Shown here: positions 42,163 through 42,238 of the stretch, in pieces
How positions within the stretch are numbered: position 1 is the first letter of the stretch
How the letters are laid out: every line of letters starts with the position of its first letter
DNA from: Cryobacterium sp.
GTDB lineage: Bacteria; Actinomycetota; Actinomycetes; Actinomycetales; Microbacteriaceae
Reading direction: 5' to 3'
Assembly (NCBI RefSeq): GCF_026786305.1
Contig: NZ_JAJAYI010000098.1
Span: forward strand, 1 to 42,238
DNA length: 42,238 nucleotides
Notes under the pieces: model-generated
The model's database searches: none
What the model saw: the letters and a program-made list of their open reading frames with translations, nothing else
What the model was told of the DNA's origin: nothing
Made by a program: the position numbers and the translations under genes

Positions 42163-42238
42163 GACGTGGGCGCAGCCTTCGGCGCGATCGTCGTCGACGC
42201 AGCGGATTCAGCGGCCGAACTGGCCGCCTTCTTCACGG
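42159..42238 (-). CDS. topA: 3' end of a topoisomerase I-like gene (partial)
   Basis: Only the last 26 codons are in the window (VKKAASSAAESAASTTIAPK, then AAPTS and stop). Lys/Ala/Ser-rich C-terminal tails are typical of actinobacterial DNA topoisomerase I, and topA-tmk-holB is a conserved order. The assignment rests on this context, since no catalytic residue is visible. Confidence 0.7.
   Translation of the reverse strand, partial: VKKAASSAAESAASTTIAPKAAPTS

Overview
The window looks like a chromosomal segment of a high-GC actinobacterium, most likely a Microbacteriaceae member (Cryobacterium/Salinibacterium/Leifsonia-like; inference). The reasons are the strong G/C preference at third codon positions, the topA-tmk-holB order, a GTP-dependent PEP carboxykinase, a RamB-type regulator, RskA-type anti-sigma factors, and an over-abundant GGCATCCG / CGGATGCC word. 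The first 60 bases hold no T and only two A and may be an unreliable sequence end.

Layout. 0.1-3.6 kb: pckG diverges from a RamB/ScfR-like regulator. 3.6-4.0 kb: relics of a divergent TetR / alpha-beta hydrolase pair. 4.1-6.9 kb: a TetR gene divergent from aguB-aguA (agmatine to putrescine), with a palindromic operator. 6.9-10.3 kb: a small membrane protein, an SDR dehydrogenase and a thiolase (acyl-CoA metabolism), another small membrane protein and a SpoU/TrmH rRNA methyltransferase. 10.5-13.4 kb: sigma/anti-sigma/DUF4397 module 1. 13.6-24.1 kb: a catabolic block. It holds a succinate-semialdehyde dehydrogenase divergent from an IclR regulator, an MHS-type transporter, and an operon with a FAH-RraA fusion, a GntR/FCD regulator, a DapA-like aldolase, HpaE and HpaD. 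This is the homoprotocatechuate (3,4-dihydroxyphenylacetate) meta-cleavage route to pyruvate and succinate semialdehyde. 24.1-27.2 kb: module 2, in transcription order DUF4397, class F-like sortase, ECF sigma factor, anti-sigma factor.

27.4-34.6 kb: a second aldehyde dehydrogenase, an alpha/beta hydrolase plus nicotinamidase, a DacB-type PBP4, a Gfo/Idh/MocA oxidoreductase plus a DHA2 drug exporter, and a small unknown gene. 34.6-36.8 kb: a decayed ars operon, with intact arsD and a pseudogene arsA. 37.0-38.2 kb: a methyltransferase and tRNA-Thr(CGT). 38.5-42.2 kb: a TetR relic, a secreted TAP-like peptidase, holB, tmk and the 3' end of a topA-like gene.

The most notable features are the two paralogous sigma/anti-sigma/DUF4397 modules flanking the aromatic-catabolism block, the sortase next to a DUF4397 protein with a degenerate LAxTG-like tail, the FAH-RraA fusion, and several well-preserved gene relics.
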